DNA of 64,000 bases from Hoplostethus atlanticus. Taxonomy: Eukaryota > Chordata > Actinopteri > Trachichthyiformes > Trachichthyidae. Shown here piece by piece: positions 51,193-62,533 of the stretch. The first letter of the stretch is position 1. The number at the start of each line of letters is the position of its first letter. The translations under genes were made by a program, and so were the position numbers. The notes under the pieces were generated by a model that worked only from the letters and a program-made list of their open reading frames with translations, had not been told where the DNA came from and made no database searches. The stretch is taken from the NCBI GenBank assembly GCA_034670405.1, contig JAXDDX010000001.1, positions 17,339,001 through 17,403,000 on the forward strand, written 5' to 3'.

Positions 51193-52335
51193 CTAATAGC
51201 CCTCAGGGAATATTTTGTTTTGGGAGGGCTTGCATAGGCGGGTCTTCATCCTGGACAGGAAGGATCGCTTCTTTGCCTTCGACTGACTGACTGTGGTGGA
51301 AGTCGTGGCCGCGTGGTTTTCTGGTTCTTCCGGGCAAACACAGCACACGCGGCGCCAGACGAGATTGAGTCTCGAGAAGAGCCTGCGGAGAAGGTTAAAG
51401 CTTCTCTGGGTCCTCTTGTCCTGCCTGACGTCCTCCTGGCCTGCACCGGGATAGTCTGTGGCTGGCTGGGAGTGGGCCACGGGCGTCTGGCTGCATGTGT
51501 CCTGGGAGCAGCTCTCTACCAGGACGGTGTCCGGGACGTCCTGGACGTCTCCATCAACCAAAGCTCCATCTCCAAAGGAAGCACCACATTGAAGAAGTGC
51601 CTCAATTGGACACTTCTGAGTCAGGTCCTCCCTCAGAAGTGCCTCAATTAGACACTTCTGCGTCAGGTCCTCCCTCACAGCTCCAGCTGTGGATATCTCC
51701 TCTCTCTGGTTGTTGTAATACAAACGACGCAGACTATAAAAACATCTCAGCCAATGCTGCACCTTGTTGCAGGTTTTAAACACAGCAGAGGACATGAGTT
51801 CGTCGTTGTCAGAGGTACCGTCTGTCACAATTTCAGCCTGTTTCTCAACATCGCTGTGATGGAGAAACTGCATGAAACACTCAATGTCCTTAGCAGCCCT
51901 ATCAATTATGCCTGAGACTAGCTTCTGTGCCACCTCAGAGACTAGTGACTCAGCTGAGGTGGTGGAGGAAGAAGAGGAGGAAACTTTTTTCGCCTCCTCT
52001 GATGTGACTTCCTGATCCACTTGGCTGTTCACTAAATCCAATAGTGTGGTGCTCAGGTCTGCTTTTACAACAGCCCTGATGTCATCACTGCACCACATCT
52101 GGCTGACGGACATCGGTCGAGGAGACGGCGGTGCAGAAACACTGCTGGCTGATACGATGGCTGTCGGCAGGGACAGCACCTCATCCATAAAGTGCACTGC
52201 TGCCAAGGAGACCCTGGAGCTTCTCTTCATGCAACAGCAGGTCTTCCAGACTTCCATCATGTTCTCAAAGAGAGGGCTGGTGTTCCCGTCCATCCCTGTC
52301 TCGTCTTTGGTGTCAGGATCCTTGACCGTCTTCAT
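51193..52335 (-). CDS. unknown 380-residue protein, array copy 3
   Basis: Intact frame, same length as copy 1. Start ATG at 52335-52333. It differs from copy 1 at a few residues: MEVWKTCCCMKR instead of MGAWKTCCCRKR, V for G before HFMDEV, Gly for Asp in LVSGIIDRA, and a Pro-to-Leu change in the first 14-residue repeat (KCLIEALL). The Asp-to-Gly change lies in the predicted RII-binding helix, at a non-hydrophobic position. Promoter elements are conserved (TATAAAAG at 52484-52477). No neighbour suggests a pathway, and I cannot assign function. Confidence 0.7.
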   Translation of the reverse strand: MKTVKDPDTKDETGMDGNTSPLFENMMEVWKTCCCMKRSSRVSLAAVHFMDEVLSLPTAIVSASSVSAPPSPRPMSVSQMWCSDDIRAVVKADLSTTLLDLVNSQVDQEVTSEEAKKVSSSSSSTTSAESLVSEVAQKLVSGIIDRAAKDIECFMQFLHHSDVEKQAEIVTDGTSDNDELMSSAVFKTCNKVQHWLRCFYSLRRLYYNNQREEISTAGAVREDLTQKCLIEALLREDLTQKCPIEALLQCGASFGDGALVDGDVQDVPDTVLVESCSQDTCSQTPVAHSQPATDYPGAGQEDVRQDKRTQRSFNLLRRLFSRLNLVWRRVCCVCPEEPENHAATTSTTVSQSKAKKRSFLSRMKTRLCKPSQNKIFPEGY

Positions 52336-52476
52336 AGTAGTACTAACCGCCACTACTATAAAGTATACTCACCAAACTTATCTTCAGATGAAGCTGCTTA
52401 TCCTCGTCTTTGTCGTCTTCTCCCTGTTCAGTTCAGTAGTTTTGAACCAAATGAGCTCAGGTGTGGAGACACCCTG

Positions 52477-52540
52477 CTTTTATAGGCATAGTGGCTGATG
52501 ACATCATAATGGAGGTTGGTGATGTGGTGATGTCATCCAG
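52477..52540 (-). promoter_or_regulatory. TATA box and CRE-like pair, copy 3
   Basis: TATAAAAG on the minus strand at 52484-52477 with the inverted TGATGTCA octamers upstream, as in copies 1 and 2. Confidence 0.6.
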
Positions 52541-52780
52541 AACCTTGTTGCAACACTGTTGTCATGGCTGCTGGGGACAAAAAGACATAACTATATCTGT
52601 ATAGCACTGTTTAATTAATAGTCAACATTTAATTTACTTCATGGAGGGAATGGTTTAATTAGTTCTAGTGCACAAGTTACAAATTGTTTACTAGTCAAGT
52701 CAACTTTATTTATATAGCCCTTAATCACAGTTACAGTCTCAAAGGGCCTCACATCACCACATTATGAAAACAATCAATGA

Positions 52781-54186
52781 TGACACACTGGACAGGGACT
52801 GGGAGAACTGGTTGCAGAAGATGTGGCCAGAGAAGGCAAGAGCACTGCATCCTTTATTTATTAAATTATTCATGATTGAATTATTGACGTGGCCTCAGCT
52901 TTGTTAGCAATAAAGATGTAAGGAAACTTTCGGATACATTAGGCCTTTAAATGAAGAATAAGGTGACAGAAAACAACAAACATTGAACAATTAAATGAAT
53001 ATAATAAAATTAAATAATAAAAAAAGAATCATTGCAGTTTTCATGGAAGCACACAGTCTTGTGTAACTTTCTATTGAATCCATTCTTACCCCTAAGCTGT
53101 ACCCTCTACCTCAGTGCATAAGAAGTGTGTCCTGTAAATTTAATGGCTAGAGATTAGAGAGTTTGCTTTTGGTATAAACCTAGAATGCAGCAATGATGGC
53201 ATAAAAATTATTAGAAATAGTGAAAAGAATGTAATTGTGCAAGGAGTAGTGATGAGTAAAGGTTCTCCTTTGTTCCTTTGTACTATTATGCTTTGGACAT
53301 GGTCCCCACAGTAGCAATAGAGAAAACCAAAAGCAATAGGGAAAAGAATAAGGAAAAATAAAGGGATAACAATAAATAAATTACACTCTTTTATATTTTG
53401 TTATCTCCACATTTATTTATTTCTCAAAAATTTTGTATTTACTTATTTATTCTTTTATTTATTCCTCTTTATATTTCCCATTTATTTTCTTATGCTTTTA
53501 CAGATTTATTATTTTTTCATGGCACTCCTATGACTCCATAGCTGATCACTTTTTCAGCAACAACCTTCTTCACACTCATACATTTCCACACAATCACACA
53601 GTGCTATGAGCGTTGCAACACATTTCAGATTTGACAGCTAAAAAGCCTTGTTGTCAAGCCAAAAAAAACAAATTACAAAACAGAATTATTATTCAAGTCG
53701 AGTCAAGTATATTTCTATAGCCCAGATATGTAGACAACAGAATGCATAATGCTGAAACAGAAGGCTGCAGGCCTTATGGGAACACCTCAGGTGACTAAGT
53801 CAGCTGAAAATAAATCAATGACAAATAAGATTACAGAATATGATTAGAGCAAAAGCACATGAAAAGTTCATTAATATGTAGCATTGTGATACATTACCTC
53901 CTCACTTTATTGTGTCTAAATGTGACTTTATTATTGGTGGGCGGGGTGAGGCACGGCTCTACCAGGGACTTGTAGGAGGAGATAAGTTCTATCAGTGTTG
54001 TTGCAATTCTTACTGGTCATCAATAGAGGTTGACAAAGGTCAGAGATACATTAAAATATAATTTTGACGTATTGTAACTACAAATTTAATGAGAGAAAAA
54101 TGCTGCAATAGAAATAGTACATTTTTTCTCCTGCCATTATTAATTAGATATTTGATATTTACTTTGATTGCCCTCGACTAGAGACC
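52781..54186. other. intergenic, AT-rich
   Basis: Unique AT-rich sequence without recognisable exons. It contains (TTTA)-rich stretches (53395-53520) and a short piece of the dispersed repeat at 53695-53730. An AATAAA on the minus strand near 53935-53930 could end the LAAO transcript. Confidence 0.4.
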
Positions 54187-57100
54187 CTACAGCTCTTCTC
54201 GGACTTGAGTTGTCGTTGACTCAGTATTCAAATGTGTCATTTTGTTGATGTTCTTGGCAGCCCTGATTGCAGATTTCATTGCTGCCTCGATCCAAGCATG
54301 AGGGAAGGCTGTGTGTTCGCCAGCAAAGTGCACCCGACCCTCCTTTTGGAAGAGCTCCTTCGCGTATTTCAAGTGTTGGTATGGTGTGAAGAGAGCAAAA
54401 GCACCCAGGCTGTAAGGATCTAGGCTCCACTTCTTCACCACAATCCCCGTGCAGAGAGACCTGACGTGCTCGTCATGGATCTTCACCAAATCTTTCAGAA
54501 CCAGCTTTTTCAGGTCTTCGTCGCTTACGCCTAGGAAGAGTAGGGAGTCTTCATCCCAGGTGTACGAAGCCAGAAGGGCGCCAATGGTCTTATTTGTAGG
54601 GAAACTGTGGCTGGGGTAGTAAATGTAACGAGAGGGCCGGTCGGTGATGCTCTTCCCTCCTGTGATGCTATCCTTCTCCCAGAACTTCTCGCTGATGGTG
54701 AGGGTGATTCTGGTGGCGCTGCCATAGTGGACATGCCTAAGGGCCTCCATCTTGTGGGTGGAGAGAGGGGGCTGGAAGTCGATGAAGAGGGCCGCTTTGG
54801 CTGTGGTTGTTACCAGGACGACATCGGCATGTAGGTGAGTCAACGAGGATTGGCTGTCCTGCTGATACGATACGGTTACTCCGTTATCTGATTGGCTTAT
54901 GCATTTAACCGTGGAGTTAAAAAGCATGGTGGATTTGAGGACACTGAGAAAGGCTTGGGGGAGGAGATCTGAGCCACCGGTCACTTCCTTGTACCTTAAA
55001 AAACAAAAAGATAAAGTCATACTTTTCTGACATTTATGTATTGGCTATGTCCTATGTCCAGTTTTGGTATCCTTTGTGGTTTAACAAGGATTTATGCATT
55101 CTGTAAACATAGAGTAACTGTAAAAATTAGAAGAATTAGAAGATATTTTTGATGCACATTGCAGGACAAATTCCTAGAATCTAAAATGTATCAGTAAAAC
55201 AGACCCTGGGGTCGGGAGGAGGGAGTATAGCATCACATTTCATCCCCTGATTTGTTTGATACATTGCCTTGTCTGTCTGGGGGTTTTAGTCTTGCGTAAC
55301 TCAAGGTGTGTCATTTTCAAAATAAAAAGAAACGATTCCACCTTCTGAACAGTGACAGAAGCCAGTTTTGGATGTCTGGTCTTACGTGGTGTCGTCGTTG
55401 ACGTCGCTCTGGATGTAGATCGTCTCACTCAGTGCTGTGTCCATTAGGCTGTTTTCATTCAGCAAGTCTCCAATCATCCTCACTGCTTCTTGACTCAAAC
55501 CGGCCACCTCTATCAGATACGCCTGTGAAAAAAACACAAATGTTTATCACGTTGTGCAAATACAGATAATATATGGCCCCCTAATTAGTGGCGATAAGAT
55601 GTTCTTTGTTCAAGTCTAGTCAAGTTGAGTTTATTGTCATTTCAGCCATAAATGTAGCACATACAGCCAAACGAAATGTTGTCCCTCACAGGACCAAGGT
55701 GCAAATAACAGAACATAAGACATGACATAACATAATAAATAAAATAATAAAATATATAGTAAAAAACAAATGTGCTGAGTAGTGGTGTCAAGTATAAAGT
55801 GTCAAGTGTAAAGTGACCCGTGCAGGGTGTGTGTGTAGATGTGTGTGTAATAAGGCATGTATGAGTTTTGGGTAGCAGCGAGGTGTCGAGTAGTCTGGTG
55901 GAAGAAGCTGTTGCGCATCCTGGTGGTGCTGGCTTTAATGCTGAGGTCAAAGAGTCTGTGAGAGGGGTTGAAAGAGTCCCCTACGATACTGGAGGCTTTC
56001 CGTAGGCATCTGTCCTTCAGCCTATCGGGAAGGGAGGCATCACTGTCATCTGTGCATGTCGTGATCTTATAGTCAGTTATGGCCTGGATGCCCTGCCACA
56101 TGCAACGTGTGTCCCTGGTGTCAAAGAAATGACCATGGATTTTCTGTGCATAGACCCGTTTTGCCTGATGGCGCGGGAGAGATCAACTCTTGCTAATCTG
56201 AGGGCTACCGCATCCCCCGGTCTGAAGGCAACATCTTGGGTTTTCAGCAGCATACGGACCTCTGCCGTCATCCATGGCTTCTGATTGGCCCGTAATGTGT
56301 TTAATGACAGTGACGTCCTCAATGTACTTCACCATGTAGCTGGTCACAGATTCGCCGTACTCCTCAATGTTAGTGTAGTATAGTGTTAATGTTGCAGGCC
56401 CACTTTGTGACTTGGTTAAATGGGTATATTGTTACATATACATAAAATGTATAATGTAGTAGTGATAGGTAAAGATAAACTTATAAGAGAAAGTGCCTTC
56501 ATATATACAAAACTTTACCTTTACAGAATAGCGGTCGTATTTTTTCAATGCAGCTCTGCAGCCATTTGCCACCACTTCATCTTTAACCTGCAGAAAAATA
56601 TCATTTACATCTAGAAGTCATGTGCAGAGGTGTTGGACGCCCACACAATGACCCATCACCTACAATCACCCATGGGTCAAGTCTTGAATTTGACATTTTT
56701 GGCATTTAGCTAATGCATCCTGATGCACAATGCTAATTGATGCTAATGCACAATGAGTGAGCAGGTTGGGGTTTAGTGGGGTTTAGGACACTTCAACAGG
56801 GCACAAGGCTGTGGATGGACACAGGTGGGCGGGAATCAAACTGACTTTGCAGTTACAGGATGGTCCAACCACCATAGCACTGCCAGCCCAAATGACATCT
56901 CTCTCTCTAATATGCTACATTGGTAGCCTTTCTGTGTGTCTGGTTTAGGACAACACACATTTGTTTTACTTTTCATTAATACATGTTACTTTTCAAAACT
57001 GTAATGGTCCCTCTTTCACTGCTCTCTCGCTCACCTTTACAAATCTTATGCAAAGCTATAAGCTATAAGTGATCTGTTGCCTTCCTCCCCTCCTTTTTCT

Positions 57101-60100
57101 CCCCGTCTCCCTCTCCATCCTTCCCCCCTCCCTCTTTTACAAACCTCCTTCCTTATTTTTTTCCCCGTCACATGACTCAAATGTAATCTAATCAGTGTTA
57201 ACAGCAAAAAGCTGTTTTCAGTTCTGATCTGGACCACATGGATATGTGGTACAAAAATGCAATGTGCTTGAGGCATGTGACCTACCTGCGACTTTGAACG
57301 CTTAAATTGGAATTCGTCAGTGTTCCCATGACTTTAAGAAAATCTTAACATCATTATCAGAAATTTGGAATTGAGCATGAGGTCCTGCAGTGTGAACTCA
57401 GTCCCTTACTCATTCCTTTACAAACCTTCTGCAAGGCTTGCTGTAACAGCTGGTCGGCTGACTTCCCTCTCTCATTGTCTCTCACGTTGTAGTTCAGGAT
57501 GTTAGGGTTTTCTTTCACCTCGGACGTCTTCTTCTTCAGCCCATTCACCAGGTAAAAGGTGTTGTTGTCGTCCATGATGAATTTATTTAGCTTGACGCAC
57601 AGTTGTTCAGCAAACGAATGGACAATGCTGTTGAAGAGGTGATGGCAGCCCAGAGGTTAGAGAAATGGGCTTGTAATTGGAAGGTCCCTGAAACAGGGAA
57701 CGTGAACAAGGAATGTCTCCCCCTCACTCAACAACTACTGATGAGGTGACTTTGAAACACACACACTCAAAAATCCACCCTAAAGCACTTTACCACTTTT
57801 AAAAAACAGCTATTGGCGATATACATTGCATTTCTGGGTCCATTTAGCTGGTGTATTGCTCTTATTCCAGTTGATAACTGTCCAATCGTAGATGACGTGA
57901 CGTCACGTTGAGATATTTCCAGTCTGATATCAGAAAATGTTTCATGGATCTAAAACATCAACGGTAACCGTCAGGTTTTGGTGTCAGCCAATCAGAATCA
58001 AAGAGCAAGACCGACAATCAACAGTCATACAGGAGAAATCCATCGGAGACCAGAATGCAGTGCAGTTGCCGAGTTAGGCCAGAATGCAATGCAGTAGCCG
58101 AGATGGACCAGAATGCAATGCAGCCACAGCTTGCATCTTTCTGATCTGTATTGGTAGTGTGTGAAACACAGCGCCCTCTTGTGTACGTAATGGGCTTCAA
58201 ACGTTTGTTGGATGTTGTACACCTCATCCTTAATCATTATTTTTACAGACATGTAGACTGTGTATTGCCTATATTGGTTTTGAATAGGACTCGATTTGTG
58301 CTGCTATTGGTCTTGACCCCCTTTGGACCTGGTCATGGCTCGAACTTGACTAAGGTGATCTTGACTACAGCCCTTATTGTAAATGTGTGCAACTGTATAA
58401 ATGTGACATTTCTTGTGTGCATTGGGCCATTGAGAACAATTGGCATCTGATAAATCGTAATTCGCACTATTAGATCCTGTTTTTTTTATTTTGTCTCCAT
58501 CTTTGGTGCTAATGTGAGATGCACAAAATGTTTGGTCATTTGTGTTAATGTATTTTGTTTGGTATTTTTGTGATAATATTATGCATCCTGAAATCATCTT
58601 GAAATGCATCTTCAAAGGTATTTGCAATATTTGCTTCCACCAGTAAGGGTCAGGGCAAGCCTGTGGCTGCGTGTTGCGTGCGCAAGCTGCTGCTTCCTCA
58701 TAACCGTAGAGGATTCTGAGAAGCACAGTCATGCCTGCAACAGGTGCCACCCTGGGGTACCTGTTGAAGAAGTTTGGGTTTCTGTAAGAGGCGCTCTTTT
58801 CTTTGTCTGTTCAGCCATGGTGGCTATCGCTGCTCAGTTCTTCTTTCATTTATTCCAAACAAACCGGAGACTTAAAACGCATCACTACCTGTCTCCAGAG
58901 GATTTCTCCCAGGAAAGACCTACCTGACACCGGGTGTTAAGAACAGCAGATGGAAAAGCTTCATGACGTGGTAGAGGTTATATTTATTTATATAAAAGAT
59001 TTCATGTATTTTTACGTTAAGACAAGTTTTACTCACTGGTGAAAACTTGGGATCCTCATAGCCCCCAGCTCAGCATACCAGCCCTCTTTTTTATTTCTGT
59101 AGGTGTGCACCCGTCCTCCAACACGACCACTAGCCTCTACTATGGTTACCTTGTTCACATAACACAAAATAGAGGCCTGTCACATGTTTGGTGTATTCCA
59201 ATAGTTACCAGGGACACGCCGCCACGTGACAACATAAGGAAACAATGTAATGTTACTATCTCTTCCTCCCTTTCAGAATGATACTAATACAAATGTTATT
59301 TAATGTTGTATAAACAAATCCATGCTCATATTTTTATTCTTATACGACTTATAATACTTATACTACTATTATTATTATATAACAGTAATAATAAACTATA
59401 GATGAGTTTTGTTCTAAAATGAAATATCTCTGATGTGAAAATAGTGACACCTGCCCTGATAAAATCATTGATAGCACAAAAACTAAAACAATTGTTGGCT
59501 CTTTTTTAAACAAATAGTAGGCGACTCCTTTACTTTACAAAATCTGTACAACAAAGTTACAAAGTGCTGCATGTACCTTATGCCCTGCATCCTGCAGTAA
59601 TTTGGCAGCCGTCAGTCCAGCTATTCCAGCCCCGACAATAACAACCTGTTGAGGTGAAGCTGTGTGAGGAAGACCTTCCATTGCAATCTGCAGCAGCTCA
59701 TCATAGTCCTTGTCCTCCAGGCAATCAGCCAGATGTTGTTTTAGGTTGACTGCACCAGCATTGCATTGGTACATAAGCACTAGTACTGTGAGAGGAACTG
59801 GAGACAGAGACACAGCAGTTACTTTAAAAGGGAACTCAAGTTTTTGTGGAAGTTTATTGTTAACTTAATTCAAATGTTAATTCAAATGTAGGATTGCATT
59901 TTCATTTTCCAATTTTGCATTAACATTTGAATTAAGTCAACTAAATGCTTCCACAATGTTTTAACCTTTATTGATCCAGTGATATTTGACTGAGCATGCT
60001 TGCTCTTTTCACCACGGCATAATTGACGCAATGTTGTGGTGTTCAGGAGCCAAAACCGATAACGATTGATCTTCAAAATTCTGTTTAAAATCCCACCATG

Positions 60101-60959
60101 GGCACTCCAAGCCTACGGAATATGTGTAAATGCATATAAATAACCCTTTTAACATTTATGGCAAATGTGTGCAATGTTTTAGGACAGGAGTCATGCCATT
60201 GTCTAGACATAGGTCTAGCTTTTTTTTTTTTTTTTTTTCAAAGTATGGCATGCTGGGGACGAAAGATAATGCAGATGATGCTTTGTGGAGTGCAGGTCAG
60301 ACAGTGATCTGTGCCTCCAGTAAAGGATCTTACACGCCACCTGCAAAGAGATACTTGAACTTCAACGTTTCGCGAAACGTGCCTTGAAGAATTACTTCAA
60401 GATATACTCAGCAACCAAAAGTGAGACATGTATTGTATTTTCTTGAGCACTATGAAACTTCATCATGGTGTTGCAAAAATAATTTTCTGTAAATCAAGTC
60501 CCAGTATTGAGGAGTATCTAATTAACGAAAGGTGTCTCAGCTGCTGTGTCTCAGCTGTGAGACACAGCATGACTGATGTCACCGTAATGTAATGCAAACT
60601 CTCACTCTCGGAGACTCACCAAGTGTGTGTGCTCTCCTGTGTGTGTGTGTTGATCATTACATATTTTCTTGTAGTATTTTGTCATGTTCTGTACTATTCT
60701 CCCTGATTTTTTTTTTTGCTTTTGGGGCAAGACGTTTTTTAGAAGCTCCTTGAGGTTTCCTTTTCTCACCCACACAGTTTGTATTTCTTTTGTCTTGTTT
60801 CAAATTGGATTTAAAATGTGCCCAAATGCCACAAAAAATGTTGCCATCTGGAAACAAATGTAATGGTTTGATAACATTTGTCACTGGAAAAACATTTTGA
60901 ACAATGTTCTTGTTTAGAGTGTACTTACCAAATTTTGACAGTGTTGCAACTGGACTCAT
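54187..60959 (-). CDS. L-amino-acid oxidase (LAAO / IL4I1 family)
   Basis: Seven coding exons on the minus strand: 60959-60929, 59797-59577, 59149-59037, 57627-57426, 56587-56519, 55522-55386 and 54994-54187. All are in phase and give 526 residues. The FAD flavoenzyme deaminates L-amino acids to keto acids with release of ammonia and hydrogen peroxide. Fish relatives are secreted antibacterial proteins. Visible: signal peptide (VPLTVLVLM core, ending near residue 26), dinucleotide-binding [10 protein letters not shown] (64-72), the GG motif [11 protein letters not shown], substrate-side [11 protein letters not shown], then [11 protein letters not shown] and the C-terminal FAD motif [21 protein letters not shown]. 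The C-terminus is REEL, which fits the ER-retrieval pattern. The 113-base exon 59149-59037 is too short to show up as a long open frame, but it completes the flavin site. Confidence 0.93.
55640..56335 (-). mobile_element. internally deleted L2-like LINE remnant
   Basis: On the minus strand, 56322-56045 encodes the endonuclease-RT linker typical of fish LINEs ([36 protein letters not shown], then in another frame [12 protein letters not shown]). It jumps directly to the 3' end of the ORF ([32 protein letters not shown]) with the whole RT core missing. Frame changes confirm decay. It sits in the LAAO intron between exons 56587-56519 and 55522-55386. Confidence 0.75.
57640..57830. mobile_element. 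SINE with tRNA-like head
   Basis: The segment gcagcccagaggttagagaa followed by gggcttgtaattggaaggtc has the A-box/B-box layout of fish tRNA-derived SINEs. Directly upstream (plus-strand sense) is the acceptor of LAAO exon 57627-57426, so the insertion abuts the splice site. Confidence 0.6.
59845..59955. repeat. foldback inverted repeat in LAAO intron
   Basis: Arm 59845-59880 pairs with inverted arm 59920-59955 (shared core cttaattcaaatgttaa), with a 39-bp spacer. It lies in the first coding intron of the LAAO gene. Confidence 0.7.
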
Positions 60960-61140
60960 GTTGTTCTCCTTTCTATGACTGACACTCTGAAAACAAATCA
61001 AATACATGGCCCTTAAATTTCCAATAAATCAATGTACATGCTTTGTTCAAGTTATACAGAATGTTCTCAGTTTTAATTTGAAATTAATATATTGAACAGA
61101 ATGCAGAAGGGGGAAAGTTAGTAAAGGCTTGGCATCTTAC

Positions 61141-61225
61141 CCAAGTGTTGAGTGTGGAGACCAACCTGCTAGATTCTGCCTTCCTTCCTTCCTTCCCTCC
61201 CAATGAGACCGTTTTTATATAGAAC
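61141..61225 (-). promoter_or_regulatory. LAAO TATA box and 5' non-coding exon
   Basis: TATATAAA on the minus strand at 61221-61214 (within a ctatataaaaac context) is followed, about 30-75 bp downstream, by a short leader that ends at a good donor (cacttgg/gtaaga, 61141/61140). The coding exon acceptor is at about 60985. The TATA box is strong for a vertebrate gene and fits an inducible, tissue-restricted gene such as a mucosal LAAO. Confidence 0.65.
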
Positions 61226-61338
61226 AAACAGGGGTGTGATTAACACAGACTTGAATGTTCCCTTTGAATACTAAAAGTTTCCTCATAGCTCATGAGCTAT
61301 AGGAATGCATAGCTCATTCTGCAGGAATGCGTGTTTTG

Positions 61339-61370
61339 ATTTCCTCATAGCTCATGAGCTATGAGGAAAT
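61339..61370. promoter_or_regulatory. perfect 32-bp palindrome upstream of LAAO
   Basis: Perfect dyad centred between 61354 and 61355, with core catagctcatgagctatg. A second, slightly imperfect copy of the core lies at 61281-61305, between the palindrome and the TATA box. Position (about 120 bp upstream of TATA) suggests a dimer binding site, but a cruciform or degraded repeat is possible. Confidence 0.5.
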
Positions 61371-61525
61371 AGGTGAGGTGAGAATTTATAGACTGAGACA
61401 TGATAATTACATTCAATATGATTAATGTGCTGTGTATGCTTTTATCATTGTATGAACTCATTCATATTAACTTTGCATCACTTATATTCATTATATATAT
61501 CTTTTGAACATTTGTGAATGGTTTA

Positions 61526-62347
61526 CAGTTTTTTACAGTCGCTAACACCCGTTTGTCCAATCTGTAGTCACATTTTCAAAACTCTAAACACAGTTAGCAC
61601 AACATCCTGTCAGTTGTGGACCATACCATTAACACAATTCATGTTGTTTTCACACAATAAGCAGTCAATTAACACGTTTCTAAAATGCTTAGATTTTCTT
61701 TACAAACAAGCTTACCCAATACCAAAATTATGGATCTTTCTTGTCTTATTTACAAATGCTTGCACACAGCATGCCAGAAATGAAAACCTAATGTTCAAAA
61801 CCTTAAATATCGTATAAAGCCTCTACTTCTGCAACAGCAGCAGCTCAAAAGCTTTATTGAAACAGCTGATAAGCATTTTTGAATGAACAGATCACTGAAA
61901 CATTGAGAAATAGCTGATTTAAGTTGTGTAAAATAGACCAAACACAGAGTTTCGAATGAAACAGTTGTACACAGTTCCTTTTGACAGGAACAGTGAGCGG
62001 GTCACCAGCACCGGCACCAATACGTCCAGGTATGGTATCTATCCAATATGTCTTGTTCTCTAGTGAGTTTTACACTATGCTACTCTACATGTAAACATGG
62101 GTTACAGGACATACAGTAGGACATACTGAAAAGTATTTACACATACTGTGTTTACACATACTGTGCATGCAGGTCAGGCAGAGAGACGACATAGATGTGA
62201 TGTGGACGAGAACATGTGGCCAAATGCTGAAGATCGTATAGATTACAGTTTGGTCCACAACAGACGGATGTTGTGCTAATTGTGTTTAGAGTTTTGAAAA
62301 TGTAACTACAGATTGGACAAAAGGATGTTAGCGACTCTAAAAAACTG
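61526..62347. mobile_element. MITE with long inverted ends, TA target site (element 1)
   Basis: An 822-bp element beginning cagttttttacagtcgctaa and ending with its inverted partner ...tctaaaaaactg, flanked by TA on both sides (61524-61525, 62348-62349). The inverted ends match over about 100 bp. It has no transposase frame. TA flanks suggest the Tc1/mariner superfamily. Confidence 0.8.
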
Positions 62348-62533
62348 TAGAACAGGACTGTGCATTTTGGTGTTTTTTCCCTTCTGTGCCTTTTTTACTG
62401 TATTTGTGTATTATAATTTTACACATTTGGAACCAAAGGCCATGTATGTTGTACGTTAAGTTAATAAATCATGATATGACAGCATGAAGAGTGAGTGATG
62501 TGAGTGCAAACCTAAAATGGTAGGGAGGTATTA

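Larger units (their letters stand above)
50041..52780. repeat. tandem array unit 3 (partial)
   Basis: The third direct repeat, containing the core only. Identity with units 1 and 2 ends at about 52780 (after caatgatgacacac), where unique sequence begins. Confidence 0.9.

Noticed and set aside
58304..58927. Frames on both strands between LAAO exons, first considered as the missing FAD exon
   Set aside because: The true exon was found at 59037-59149 (GRVGGRV and ELGAMRIP motifs), in phase on both sides.
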